From assembly GCF_030065545.1 (NCBI RefSeq), contig NZ_JASJNC010000012.1, forward strand, positions 1-57,321: a stretch of 57,321 bases of DNA. Direction: 5' to 3'. Positions 32,537-40,846 of this stretch are shown here, in pieces. The first letter of the stretch is position 1. The number at the start of each line of letters is the position of its first letter. Both the position numbers and the translations under genes were made by a program. The notes beneath the pieces are model-generated. The model was given only the letters and a program-made list of their open reading frames with translations. It was not told where the DNA came from and made no database searches. The stretch comes from Marinicella marina. Its GTDB lineage: Bacteria; Pseudomonadota; Gammaproteobacteria; Xanthomonadales; Marinicellaceae.

Positions 32537-33544
32537 TCAAGCCAATCTCGATATCACTGCATCAGTGAATTCAGCGGTTTTTGCCGAGCCACCCAAGTCA
32601 CCGGTCAAACGGTCTTTGGCCAACAAAGTTGTTCTGATAGCCATCCTGATGTCGTTGGCTTGTTGCACATGACCCAAATGCTCTAACATCATGGCAGCTG
32701 CCAACATCAATGCCGTTGGATTGGCGATTTTCTTTCCAGCAATGTCCGGCGCTGAACCATGCACGGCCTCAAACATGGCCACTTCTTTACCAATGTTAGC
32801 GCCTGGCGCCATGCCCAGGCCACCGACCAAGCCAGCACACAAATCTGAAATGATGTCACCAAATAAATTGGTGGTTACTATCACATCAAATTGGCTCGGA
32901 TTCATCACCAGTTGCATGCAAGTGTTATCAACAATCAGTGTGTTGAACTCAATTTCCGGATAGTCCTTAGCCACTTCCTCGGCCACCTCCAAAAATAAGC
33001 CGGAAGTGGTCTTCATGATATTGGCCTTATGCACTGCAGTGATTTTCTTACGTCCTGCCCGCTTAGCTATTTCAAATGCATAACGTACAATATTCAAAGA
33101 CGCTTCCCGTGTCACCACAATTTTAGATTCAGCCACTGTGTGGTCTTCATTAATGGTTTGCCCATCACTTAAATAGGCACCCTCAGTGTTCTCCCTGATG
33201 GTCATGATATCGATGTCATGATAACGCGCTTTGGTGCCTTCGAATGTCACCACTGGCCGAACGTTGGCATACAAATCAAAGTGCCTTCTCATCGCCACGT
33301 TGATCGAACTGAAACCTTTGCCAACTGGTGTGGTCAATGGACCCTTCAAACAAATTTTATTGGCGGCTATGGCATCCAAGGTATCAGCTGGAAGCAGTTC
33401 ACCTGTTGCATCCAATGCAGCCAAACCAGCTGCTTTGAATTCGTAATCAAAATCTAACTTCAAGTGCTCCAAAACCCTGATTGTGGCATCCATGATTTCT
33501 GGCCCAATGCCATCGCCTTTGATGATTGTGATTTTTTGCGTCAT
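32537..33544 (-). CDS. Isocitrate dehydrogenase, NAD-dependent type
   Basis: Oxidative decarboxylation of isocitrate to 2-oxoglutarate in the TCA cycle. The 335-residue protein is of the short beta-decarboxylating dehydrogenase type: IKGDGIGPEI at the start, MTIRENTEGAYLSDG, NLFGDIISDLCAG, and VHGSAPDIAGK, where the Asp after Pro marks NAD rather than NADP preference. It lacks the insertions of E. coli Icd. Related 3-isopropylmalate dehydrogenases differ in the substrate-loop residues. The AT-rich start region has AAAGGA before the ATG. A structured leader lies at 33593-33654. Confidence 0.9.
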   Translation of the reverse strand: MTQKITIIKGDGIGPEIMDATIRVLEHLKLDFDYEFKAAGLAALDATGELLPADTLDAIAANKICLKGPLTTPVGKGFSSINVAMRRHFDLYANVRPVVTFEGTKARYHDIDIMTIRENTEGAYLSDGQTINEDHTVAESKIVVTREASLNIVRYAFEIAKRAGRKKITAVHKANIMKTTSGLFLEVAEEVAKDYPEIEFNTLIVDNTCMQLVMNPSQFDVIVTTNLFGDIISDLCAGLVGGLGMAPGANIGKEVAMFEAVHGSAPDIAGKKIANPTALMLAAAMMLEHLGHVQQANDIRMAIRTTLLAKDRLTGDLGGSAKTAEFTDAVISRLA

Positions 33545-33592
33545 TGTTATTCCTTTTTAAATATTTTTATATTGTTTTTATAATTTGCCGAA

Positions 33593-33654
33593 GACCCACA
33601 GCATACTTAACAGGTTTTGACCTGCACACTGGCATCAGACAGTATCTGGTGGCC
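33593..33654 (-). ncRNA. Candidate structured 5' leader of isocitrate dehydrogenase mRNA
   Basis: On the minus strand GGCCACCAGATACT can pair with AGTATGCTGTGGGTC (about 13 pairs, three small bulges), closing a region with the perfect hairpin CAGGT-CAAA-ACCTG (33611-33624). The block is GC-rich compared with the AT-rich 45 bases that follow before the gene. A TATAAT at 33674-33669 would start transcription just upstream. No U-run follows, so it is not a standard terminator of bcp. Prediction by eye only. Confidence 0.45.
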
Positions 33655-33680
33655 GCAGCCGATGGACAATTATAGCTGAA

Positions 33681-34148
33681 TTACTGATTAATTTCTTTGA
33701 CTTGTGTCAACACTTCCTTGGCGTGTTCTGGAACCTTTACCTTCCTCCATTCATGTAACACCTTACCATCACCATCAAGAATGAATGTGCTGCGCTCAAT
33801 GCCCATGAACTTTTTACCATACATGTTTTTTTCAACGATGACAGCAAATGCCTGGCACAAAACCTCCTCGACATCAGCCACCAGTTCAAACGGCATATCA
33901 TATTTCTTTTTGAAGTTTTGTTGCTTTTTCAAGCTGTCTGCGGAAACCCCAATCACCTCACAACCAAGTGTTTGAAATTGTTCATAAAGCTCGGAAAAAT
34001 CCTTACTTTCATTGGTACATCCCGGGGTGTTTGCTCGGGGATAAAAATACAACACAGCATTCTTTTTTACTCGCTGCGCCATACTTGATTGATTGCCGTC
34101 AGTGAAACTCAAAGCTTGCTGCCACACTTTATTATCGATTTTAACCAT
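33681..34148 (-). CDS. bcp: Thiol peroxidase Bcp (peroxiredoxin Q type)
   Basis: Reduces peroxides in the cytoplasm. The 155-residue product has the peroxidatic motif YPRANTPGCTNE (Cys44) and the FILDGDGKVLHEW segment. The resolving Cys found five residues after the first in E. coli Bcp is absent (Lys instead); Cys63 and another near 97 could substitute. The ATG at 34148 is divergent from dapA across 67 bases, and the gene lies upstream of isocitrate dehydrogenase on the same strand. Confidence 0.94.
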   Translation of the reverse strand: MVKIDNKVWQQALSFTDGNQSSMAQRVKKNAVLYFYPRANTPGCTNESKDFSELYEQFQTLGCEVIGVSADSLKKQQNFKKKYDMPFELVADVEEVLCQAFAVIVEKNMYGKKFMGIERSTFILDGDGKVLHEWRKVKVPEHAKEVLTQVKEINQ

Positions 34149-34215
34149 TGTTTAATACACCCATCTTAAAAAAAGCATATAATTATGCGCTTTTGAATTT
34201 AAGATACAAGGTTAA

Positions 34216-35118
34216 ATGGGACAAATAAAAGCCAAAAATTTATCTGGCAGCATGGTCGCCCTGGTGACACCCATGAGTCCTGATGGTCAAATCAACTTTG
34301 ACCAATGGCAACAACTCATCAAAATGCACCTCAAAGCTGGCACTGATGGCATCATTGTTGGCGGCACCACAGGTGAATCGGCCCTACTGACAACGACTGA
34401 AATGCATGCATTGATTGAATCGGCAGTATCATTATGCCAAGGGCACGACACCTTGGTTATTGTGGGTACTGGCACCATCGATCCAAACAAAGTCAAACAG
34501 GCTAACAAGCAAGCTGCCAACCTCGGCGCTGATGCCGCATTAGTTGTTACACCTTATTATCTGCTGTTATCACAACAGGCCCTTTACAACCACTTTAAAG
34601 CCATAGCCGACGACGCACCACTGCCCATCATTTTATATAATGTACCTAACCGCACCGGCATTGATATCAGCAGTGAGACCACTGCCAAACTGGCTAAACT
34701 GGATGCCATCATTGGTATCAAAGAAGCCAAGTCAGATATGACTCGCATAGAAAAGCTGCTTAAAAACAAAGATTTCAGTGTCCTTTCGGGTGATGATCAC
34801 AGTTTTGTGGCCGCCATGACCAAGGGTGCACACGGTGTCATCAGCGTGGCGGCAAATGTCATACCAAAAACCATCAAGGAACTGTGTACACTGGTACAAT
34901 TAGGCAACATCAACAACGCTGAGAAGATGAACGATGAAATCAAACCCCTGTGTGATTTTTTGTTTCATGAACCCAATCCATGTCCATTGAAATCCATCAT
35001 GCACGCAGCAGAGCTGATAGACTCAGGAATCCGCGCACCCTTGGTGTTGACAGAGATCAAACCCAACGAATTAAAAAGACAACTCAAAACCATTGAAACG
35101 GAGTTAAACACTTTATGA
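34216..35118 (+). CDS. dapA: 4-hydroxy-tetrahydrodipicolinate synthase
   Basis: Condenses pyruvate with aspartate semialdehyde, first committed step to lysine and diaminopimelate. The 300-residue protein has GGTTGESALLT for pyruvate binding, the catalytic Tyr in LYNVPNRTG and the Schiff-base Lys in IIGIKEAKSD, all as in E. coli DapA. A TATAAT lies at 34178-34183. Its stop overlaps the following bamC-like gene as ATGA, matching the dapA-bamC order of gammaproteobacteria. Confidence 0.96.
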   Translation: MGQIKAKNLSGSMVALVTPMSPDGQINFDQWQQLIKMHLKAGTDGIIVGGTTGESALLTTTEMHALIESAVSLCQGHDTLVIVGTGTIDPNKVKQANKQAANLGADAALVVTPYYLLLSQQALYNHFKAIADDAPLPIILYNVPNRTGIDISSETTAKLAKLDAIIGIKEAKSDMTRIEKLLKNKDFSVLSGDDHSFVAAMTKGAHGVISVAANVIPKTIKELCTLVQLGNINNAEKMNDEIKPLCDFLFHEPNPCPLKSIMHAAELIDSGIRAPLVLTEIKPNELKRQLKTIETELNTL

Positions 35119-35738
35119 AGTCATTGACTAATATAATATTGCTATTTACCTTGTGTGTCACACTGACCAGTTGCAAACGCATAGTCAAGGAAGAAGCCTA
35201 CTTACAAGCCAAACCAGCACCAGAACTACAACCGGTTGAATCTCGAGACTTACCGCGCACCACCAATGCCTTAAAAATACCCGAAGTTAAGGTGGCCGGT
35301 GATGATGCAGCACCGGACTCAAAACCACCTGAAATGAGCTTTGCTAAACGCCGCAGCAGCGATGAGAATGTGGTGATTATTGAAAGCGGCGGCATGCCAA
35401 CCATCGAAATATTCAATGAACAAGATGCTTGGGAGCTCATCCTGGGTGACCACGGTTATAACTGGCAGTTATTGGATGAGGACCCAGATAACTGTCAAGC
35501 CACTTTCATGTTTTATGACCCCATCACAGAAGAAGTCAACCAAGGATTTTTCAGTAAGATATTTCAAATCAACAGCAGTTATATCGACAGATCCGGAGAG
35601 TACGTGCTGACTTGTTTGAAATTACCTCAAAAGCAACAAATATGGATTCAAACAGTGGACTTTGAAGCCCCTTCGTCCTATGTGGTGGATGATTTATTCA
35701 ATCACATCTTTGAGGCAGCCACCGCCGATAAAGAGTGA
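35115..35738 (+). CDS. bamC: BamC-like outer-membrane assembly lipoprotein, shortened
   Basis: Probable accessory lipoprotein of the BAM complex. The 207 residues have a lipobox LTSC (Cys20). The next segment, KRIVKEEAYLQAKPAPEL, parallels the E. coli BamC lasso region (YKRQ..EAYLEAAPLAEL). It is followed by an Ala/Pro-rich linker and one helix-grip-like domain (GGMPTIEIFNEQDAWELILG, about 93-207). E. coli BamC (about 344) has two such domains, so one is missing here. The position after dapA supports the call. A strong terminator follows. Confidence 0.8.
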   Translation: MKSLTNIILLFTLCVTLTSCKRIVKEEAYLQAKPAPELQPVESRDLPRTTNALKIPEVKVAGDDAAPDSKPPEMSFAKRRSSDENVVIIESGGMPTIEIFNEQDAWELILGDHGYNWQLLDEDPDNCQATFMFYDPITEEVNQGFFSKIFQINSSYIDRSGEYVLTCLKLPQKQQIWIQTVDFEAPSSYVVDDLFNHIFEAATADKE

Positions 35739-35756
35739 AGGACGGCTAACAAAAGT

Positions 35757-35785
35757 AAAAAAAGCGCCTATTTGGCGCTTTTTTT
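35757..35785. terminator. Symmetrical bidirectional terminator between bamC and fdxA
   Basis: AAAAAAAGCGCC and GGCGCTTTTTTT flank the loop TATTT. The perfect symmetry gives a hairpin plus U-run in both directions, serving dapA-bamC and fdxA, whose genes converge here. Confidence 0.93.
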
Positions 35786-35817
35786 ATTTGCACTTTAAAA
35801 GTGATGATTGTCTGACT

Positions 35818-36147
35818 TTAATCTCCAGTTTCTAACAAATGCGCCTTGTCTTTAACCTGCGCCCAATCATCGGCATCTTCAGGCGCTTCAATCATGGCAG
35901 TAATAACTGGCCATTTCTCTGACAGTTGCTGATTGATTTCAATGAACTTCTCTTGACCTGCTGGCAAGTCATCCTCAGGGTAAATGGCTTCAATCGGGCA
36001 TTCGGGTTCACACAAGGTGCAATCGATACATTCTTCTGGATCTATCACCAAAAAATTAGGCCCCTCATGAAAACAGTCCACTGGACAGACTTCTACACAA
36101 TCAGTGTACTTACACTTGATACAGGCTTCAGTTACCACAAAAGTCAT
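35818..36147 (-). CDS. fdxA: Seven-iron ferredoxin FdxA
   Basis: Cytoplasmic electron carrier with one [3Fe-4S] and one [4Fe-4S] cluster. The 109 residues show Cys9, Cys12, Cys17, Cys21 and Cys25 in [18 protein letters not shown], then Cys40, Cys43, Cys46 and Cys50 in [13 protein letters not shown], and the typical acidic C-terminal extension. It is a single gene between a terminator and the divergent pcnB. Confidence 0.96.
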   Translation of the reverse strand: MTFVVTEACIKCKYTDCVEVCPVDCFHEGPNFLVIDPEECIDCTLCEPECPIEAIYPEDDLPAGQEKFIEINQQLSEKWPVITAMIEAPEDADDWAQVKDKAHLLETGD

Positions 36148-36167
36148 TCAATTGCTCCTCGATTTGA

Positions 36168-36173
36168 TATAAT
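36168..36173 (+). promoter_or_regulatory. Probable -10 element of pcnB
   Basis: A perfect TATAAT lies 41 bases before the TTG start of pcnB. The -35 region (CATTCA at 17 bases) is poor. Transcription from here would start near 36180, which would exclude the upstream in-frame ATT at 36179 as start codon. Confidence 0.45.
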
Positions 36174-36214
36174 GCCAAATTATACAACAAGCCGTTAAAT
36201 CGCAGTCAAGAAAC

Positions 36215-37471
36215 TTGCTAAACCAGAACCCAATAACATACCAAAAATCTGAACACAGATTACCCGTTGCTGAAATCAGCCCTGCCACCAAGAAAATCAT
36301 CAGTAAGCTGGTCGAGAATGGCTTTGAGGCCTATCTGGTCGGTGGTGCCATACGTGACTTGCTGTTGGGCTTACATCCCAAAGATTTTGACATAGCCACC
36401 GATGCCACACCAGAGGACATCAAACACATTTTCAAAGGCAAGTGTCGGATTATCGGCCGACGCTTCAGGCTGGCGCACGTCTACATGGGTAACAGCATAT
36501 ACGAAGTGGCTACTTTTCGTGGTAGCGATCCTGGCGATCGGGTGATGAAAAAAGGCCAAATCATTCGAGACAATGTTTTTGGCACAGTCGATCAAGACGC
36601 CATCAGACGAGATTTTACCTGCAATGCACTCTATTTTGACTTACAAGAAGAAACCATTCTGGATTTTGCTGCCGGTGTTCATGATTTAAAAAAAGGCGAG
36701 TTGAAACTTATAGGCAACCCAAACCAAAGATTCATAGAAGACCCAGTGAGGATGCTACGTGCGGTACGTTTCCACGCCAAATTAGGACTGGCCTTGTCAG
36801 CTGAATTAAGGCAACAAATCATCAACAATCGTTTACACCTGACCAACGTACCTACCGCCAGGTTGTTTGACGAAACAGTCAAAATGTTTCATTGTGGCAA
36901 TATGGAGATCGCCTACAAGGAATTGATGGAGCTGAGGCTTTTTGAAATTTTATTCCCCGTGGCAGCAAAAATCATTCCTCAGCAACAACAATGGCATAAC
37001 CTTTTACTCGAAGCTTTCAGTAACACCGACCACAGGCTACAAAACGGCTTGTCCGTCACCCCAGTATTTCTGACTGCCTGTGTTTTGTGGTTAGAGTTCA
37101 TACCGCTGTACCATGAGGTGCTGAACAGTGGCAAAAATTCCCATGATGCGCTACATGAAGCCACCACCCAAGTCATGATCAATCAACGAGAATTTTTAAT
37201 GATACCCAAAGCCATTCAAAATGGCGTTCGCCAAATGTGGATGTTACAAATCAGGTTCAAAAAAATGTTTGGCAAGGGCGTTTACAGTACCTTGCATCAC
37301 CCTCGCTTTCGTGCCGCTTATGACTTCCTGCTGTTACGCAATACCATAGACGAAAAACTCGATCAGCAGTCAGATTTCTGGACCAGTATTCAAAACATGT
37401 CACCTGAGGGCATCAAAAGTTTGATATTTGGTAAAAAGAACAAACGACAAAAAATCAACCAAGAACTCTGA
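36215..37471 (+). CDS. pcnB: Poly(A) polymerase I
   Basis: Adds 3' poly(A) tails that mark RNA for decay. The 418-residue protein has YLVGGAIRDLLLGLHPKDFD with the catalytic DFDIAT, GRRFRLAHV and RRDFTCNALYFD, typical of PcnB. No ATG exists before the conserved region; TTG at 36215 is the best start, giving an N-terminus that aligns with the end of the E. coli leader segment. E. coli pcnB is known to start at the rare codon AUU. The Shine-Dalgarno is weak, so expression is probably kept low. folK follows 4 bases after the stop. Confidence 0.94.
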   Translation: MLNQNPITYQKSEHRLPVAEISPATKKIISKLVENGFEAYLVGGAIRDLLLGLHPKDFDIATDATPEDIKHIFKGKCRIIGRRFRLAHVYMGNSIYEVATFRGSDPGDRVMKKGQIIRDNVFGTVDQDAIRRDFTCNALYFDLQEETILDFAAGVHDLKKGELKLIGNPNQRFIEDPVRMLRAVRFHAKLGLALSAELRQQIINNRLHLTNVPTARLFDETVKMFHCGNMEIAYKELMELRLFEILFPVAAKIIPQQQQWHNLLLEAFSNTDHRLQNGLSVTPVFLTACVLWLEFIPLYHEVLNSGKNSHDALHEATTQVMINQREFLMIPKAIQNGVRQMWMLQIRFKKMFGKGVYSTLHHPRFRAAYDFLLLRNTIDEKLDQQSDFWTSIQNMSPEGIKSLIFGKKNKRQKINQEL

Positions 37472-37475
37472 CTCC

Positions 37476-37997
37476 ATGGCTGCAAGAGATGCCCAACACA
37501 TCTGCTACTTGGCACTGGGCAGCAACCAAGGCGATAGCCAACGCAACTTCATCACTGCCTTGCGCCACATTGATCGATTAGCCAACACCAAAGTGCTGGC
37601 ATCTGCTCCATGGTACCATTCAGAACCTTGGGGCGTAACCCAACAAGCGGCTTTCTTGAACACTGTTGTGGCGATTAAAACTAAACTCAAACCATTGGCT
37701 TTATTAAAAGCATTGAAAGTCATTGAATACCGCTTGATGAACCGCCAAGAAAACCACAAATGGCACAGTCGCAATATTGACATTGATATCATTTTATATG
37801 GTCAGCAAACCATCAATCGCGACAACCTCATCGTTCCGCATCAACACATGCTTGAACGCAGCTTTGTCATGGGGCCCATGCTGCATTTTATCGAAACCCT
37901 ACCGCCAAAATGGCAATACAAAATTAATACAATCAACAAACAACAAAACTACCTAAAACAATTAACCCCCTGCAAAACGAGTATAAATCGCCTGTAA
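37476..37997 (+). CDS. folK: 6-hydroxymethyl-7,8-dihydropterin pyrophosphokinase
   Basis: Transfers pyrophosphate from ATP to hydroxymethyl-dihydropterin in folate synthesis. The 173-residue product begins MAARDAQHICYLALGSNQGD and has WYHSEPWG, FLNTVVAI and the signature HSRNIDIDIILYG. The ATG at 37476 is chosen because homology starts just after it; an earlier in-frame start lies inside pcnB. pcnB-folK is a common gammaproteobacterial pair. Confidence 0.95.
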   Translation: MAARDAQHICYLALGSNQGDSQRNFITALRHIDRLANTKVLASAPWYHSEPWGVTQQAAFLNTVVAIKTKLKPLALLKALKVIEYRLMNRQENHKWHSRNIDIDIILYGQQTINRDNLIVPHQHMLERSFVMGPMLHFIETLPPKWQYKINTINKQQNYLKQLTPCKTSINRL

Positions 37998-38014
37998 AGA
38001 CTCAAAATGTTGTA

Positions 38015-38115
38015 TTTTTGTTGCTTTTTTGCAACAAAATCATAAAAAGACTTCATTTTGTTGTTTTTTTTAAACAAAAAGACACATTGGTGTTGCTTTT
38101 AAACAAATGTTGTTG
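38015..38115. repeat. Three imperfect TTGTTG...AACAA palindromic units
   Basis: Units near 38018-38038 (TTGTTGC TTTTTT GCAACAA core), 38058-38076 and 38091-38106 each have TTGTTG or TGTTGC, a T-rich centre and AACAA. They are spaced about 40 and 32 bases. The first can form a hairpin with a T-run inside but lacks a trailing one. They may be protein-binding sites in front of pgi; no known box is matched. Confidence 0.4.
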
Positions 38116-38191
38116 TAATATTGTTACCAGTTTTAGAGTAAATCATTCGAAAACTCCAAGACAAGCAGGGCACAAGTAAAATATCGTATTT

Positions 38192-38220
38192 AACCCATCC
38201 AATTTGGATGGGTTTTTTTT
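38192..38220 (+). terminator. Rho-independent terminator between folK and pgi
   Basis: AACCCATCC and GGATGGGTT are perfect arms around AATTT, followed by eight T. It lies about 190 bases after the folK stop and 45 bases before pgi, so it ends either a long pcnB-folK transcript, a small RNA, or a pgi leader. Confidence 0.9.
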
Positions 38221-38264
38221 TGCCTATCAGCTACAATAATCCGTTTGTAGAATAACCAGCATTG

Positions 38265-39797
38265 ATGCGCAACAATCCTATATGGCAAGATTTGGCGACA
38301 CACGCCCAGAATCCACAACTCAAAGACTTGGGTTTTTTGTGGCAACAGGCCGATCGCCTCGAAAACTTGACGTTTGAGTCAGAAAATATCTTCCTTGATC
38401 TGTCTAAGAATTGGATTGATGATGATGTATTAAGCCAATTGTGTGAACTGGCTACCCATGCCAAATTAAAACCCGCCATTGAGAACTTGTTCAATGCGGC
38501 TGTGGTTAATACCACCGACCAACTGGCAGCCACACACACCACCCTGCGAGATCCACAACACCCTAATCACAAGAACAACACCGCATTGTTGTTTGATCTA
38601 GCTGATGCGGTGCATTCAGGTCAAATCAAAACCGCTTTCGGCAAACAAGTCAAACAATTGGTGAATATTGGCATTGGCGGCTCATACTTGGGGCCACGAT
38701 TGGTGGTAGAGGCATTGACCGAGTTACAAAGCGAAAGTCAAATAACAGTTTATTTTGCAGCCAGTGTCGATGACTCTCTTATCAACCAGCTGTTTCAATC
38801 CATAGACATTGAGCACTGCTTGTTCTGTATCAGCTCTAAAAGCTTCTCAACGGTTGAAACCTTGATGAATGCAACAGCCATACAAAACAAACTTGAACAA
38901 ATAGCCGGTTATCAACCGACCACAGCACAAAGTTCACTGATGGCCATAACCGCCAATCAATCGCGGGCCACCCAAGCCGGCATTCCTGAGCACATGGTTT
39001 TACCATTTGATGCATCTATAGGCGGTCGCTTTTCTCTGTGGTCAGCCATAGGCTTCCCCATAGTACTGGCTGCAGGTAAATCACAATTCCGTGAGTTGTT
39101 ACATGGAGCGCATACCATGGATGAACACTTCAGGCACCAACCCTTTGAGCGCAATATACCAGTGCTGATGGCATTGATATCCATCTGGTACCGAAATTTC
39201 ATTGGGCTCTCTGCCTACAGTTGCCTGCCTTATGATGCCCGACTGCGCAGTTTGCCCAAGTGGCTGCAACAGCTGATGATGGAAAGCACTGGTAAAATGC
39301 ATAACGTGCAAGGTGATGTCATCAATTATCCAACCACCCCATGGGTCTTCGGCGATCATGGTCAGTTGTCACAACATGCCTTCTTTCAAGCCTTCCACCA
39401 AGGCGTGGATGCCCTGCCCTTGGATTTCATTGGTGTATTGGAGCATAATTCTCCGGCACAAGATTTTTTACTCTATAACATGATTGCCCAAGGTGCGGCG
39501 CTGATGCAAGGCAAGGAAGAAGACCACAGCATGAAAGGTTGTCCTGGCAACAAACCCAGCACCACTTTATTGTTAAAGGACCTTTCAGCTGAGTCTGTTG
39601 GACAACTGCTGGCTATGTATGAACACATGATATATACCCAGTCAGTTATCTGGAACATCAACTGTTTTGATCAACCAGGCGTTGAGTTGGGTAAGTCAAT
39701 TGCTCGGGATATCCAAGAACATGTTGAAAATAACACTTTAAATGAGGTCGCACTAGACCCATCTACTATGGCACTGATCAAAAAAGTAACTGAATAA
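38265..39797 (+). CDS. pgi: Glucose-6-phosphate isomerase
   Basis: Interconverts glucose-6-phosphate and fructose-6-phosphate. The 510-residue protein has NIGIGGSYLGPRL, the PGI signature FDASIGGRFSLWSAIGFPIV, the catalytic Glu in MMESTGK and the His in EHNSPAQ-type context, with GKSIARDIQ near the end. The ATG at 38265 is used; a TTG directly before it is in frame. It heads a run of four genes (pgi, apbC, dcd, epimerase) with gaps of 3, 23 and 4 bases. Confidence 0.96.
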   Translation: MRNNPIWQDLATHAQNPQLKDLGFLWQQADRLENLTFESENIFLDLSKNWIDDDVLSQLCELATHAKLKPAIENLFNAAVVNTTDQLAATHTTLRDPQHPNHKNNTALLFDLADAVHSGQIKTAFGKQVKQLVNIGIGGSYLGPRLVVEALTELQSESQITVYFAASVDDSLINQLFQSIDIEHCLFCISSKSFSTVETLMNATAIQNKLEQIAGYQPTTAQSSLMAITANQSRATQAGIPEHMVLPFDASIGGRFSLWSAIGFPIVLAAGKSQFRELLHGAHTMDEHFRHQPFERNIPVLMALISIWYRNFIGLSAYSCLPYDARLRSLPKWLQQLMMESTGKMHNVQGDVINYPTTPWVFGDHGQLSQHAFFQAFHQGVDALPLDFIGVLEHNSPAQDFLLYNMIAQGAALMQGKEEDHSMKGCPGNKPSTTLLLKDLSAESVGQLLAMYEHMIYTQSVIWNINCFDQPGVELGKSIARDIQEHVENNTLNEVALDPSTMALIKKVTE

Positions 39798-39800
39798 ACC

Positions 39801-40823
39801 ATGACCCAACTGACCGAACAAACTGACCCAATCACCCAACAGCTGTTTGATAAATCAATCGATTTCAAGTCCAGCAAGAAACGCATCGAATTTCGCTACC
39901 CAATCGGTGCATTTGAACAGGATTATCAAAAGCAATTGGCTGCCTTGATCGATACTGCTGACTTGAATATCAAACAAAACATCAGACAACACGCCGTCAA
40001 AGACAAAATCAAACCGATTAAAGGCATCAAAAACATCATCGCTGTGGCCTCTGGAAAAGGCGGTGTGGGTAAATCTACCATGAGCGTGATGCTAGCAAAA
40101 TCACTGCAACAACTGGGTGCCAGTGTCGGCATACTGGATGCTGATATATACGGCCCCAGTATTCCTAAAATGTTGGGCGTCAGTCAAAAACCCGAATCCC
40201 CCGATCAAAAATCATTTTTGCCAGTGGATGCCGATGGCTTACAAACCATGTCTTTGGGCTACATCTTGGGAGAAAAGGATCCTGCCATTTGGCGCGGTGC
40301 AATGGTCACCAAAGCCTTGATGCAAATGATTGAAGACACCCGTTGGTCACAACTGGATTACTTGATCATGGATTTGCCACCAGGCACTGGTGACATCCAA
40401 TTGACCATGATTCAAAAAATTCCGGTTACTGCGGCTGTACTGGTGACCACACCACAAGACATTGCCCTGCTGGATGCACAGAAAGCATTGGCCATGTTTC
40501 AGAAAGTAGACATTCCCGTGCTGGGCGTGATTGAAAACATGAGCACCTATATTTGTGAGAACTGTGGTCATGAAGCACACATATTTGGCCAAGATGGAGG
40601 GGCCAAAATGGCCGCAGAGTTTGATGTGCCGATGCTGGGACAAATGCCATTGAATATTGACATCAGAACAAACATGGACAGCGGTCACCCCTCGGCAGTC
40701 TGGCAGGCCAGTCATCCCTTGAATGAAAAAGCTTTGATGATTGCTTTACGCACCGGTCAAAATTTGGCCAAGTGCCCCATTAAATTCAGCTTAACCGACA
40801 GTCTTAAACTGCATAAAATTTAA
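39801..40823 (+). CDS. apbC: Iron-sulfur cluster carrier ATPase (Mrp/ApbC)
   Basis: P-loop NTPase that carries [4Fe-4S] clusters to target proteins. The 340-residue product has the deviant Walker [10 protein letters not shown] (85-93), [28 protein letters not shown] and the bridging CENCGH (C-x2-C). The N-terminal 70 residues are a shortened MIP18-like region. Encoded 3 bases after pgi and 23 before dcd; apbC-dcd is a familiar pair. Confidence 0.95.
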   Translation: MTQLTEQTDPITQQLFDKSIDFKSSKKRIEFRYPIGAFEQDYQKQLAALIDTADLNIKQNIRQHAVKDKIKPIKGIKNIIAVASGKGGVGKSTMSVMLAKSLQQLGASVGILDADIYGPSIPKMLGVSQKPESPDQKSFLPVDADGLQTMSLGYILGEKDPAIWRGAMVTKALMQMIEDTRWSQLDYLIMDLPPGTGDIQLTMIQKIPVTAAVLVTTPQDIALLDAQKALAMFQKVDIPVLGVIENMSTYICENCGHEAHIFGQDGGAKMAAEFDVPMLGQMPLNIDIRTNMDSGHPSAVWQASHPLNEKALMIALRTGQNLAKCPIKFSLTDSLKLHKI

Positions 40824-40846
40824 CCAACCCAATAAAACCAAACATT

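Noticed and set aside
33705-33710. Perfect TTGACA on the minus strand as the -35 of isocitrate dehydrogenase.
   Set aside because: It is about 30 bases from the TATAAT at 33674-33669, far beyond the usual 16-18.
38131-38220. GTTTTAGAG and CAAGTAAAAT resemble parts of Cas9 repeat and tracrRNA.
   Set aside because: No cas gene, no repeat array and only short AT-rich matches; the resemblance is coincidental.
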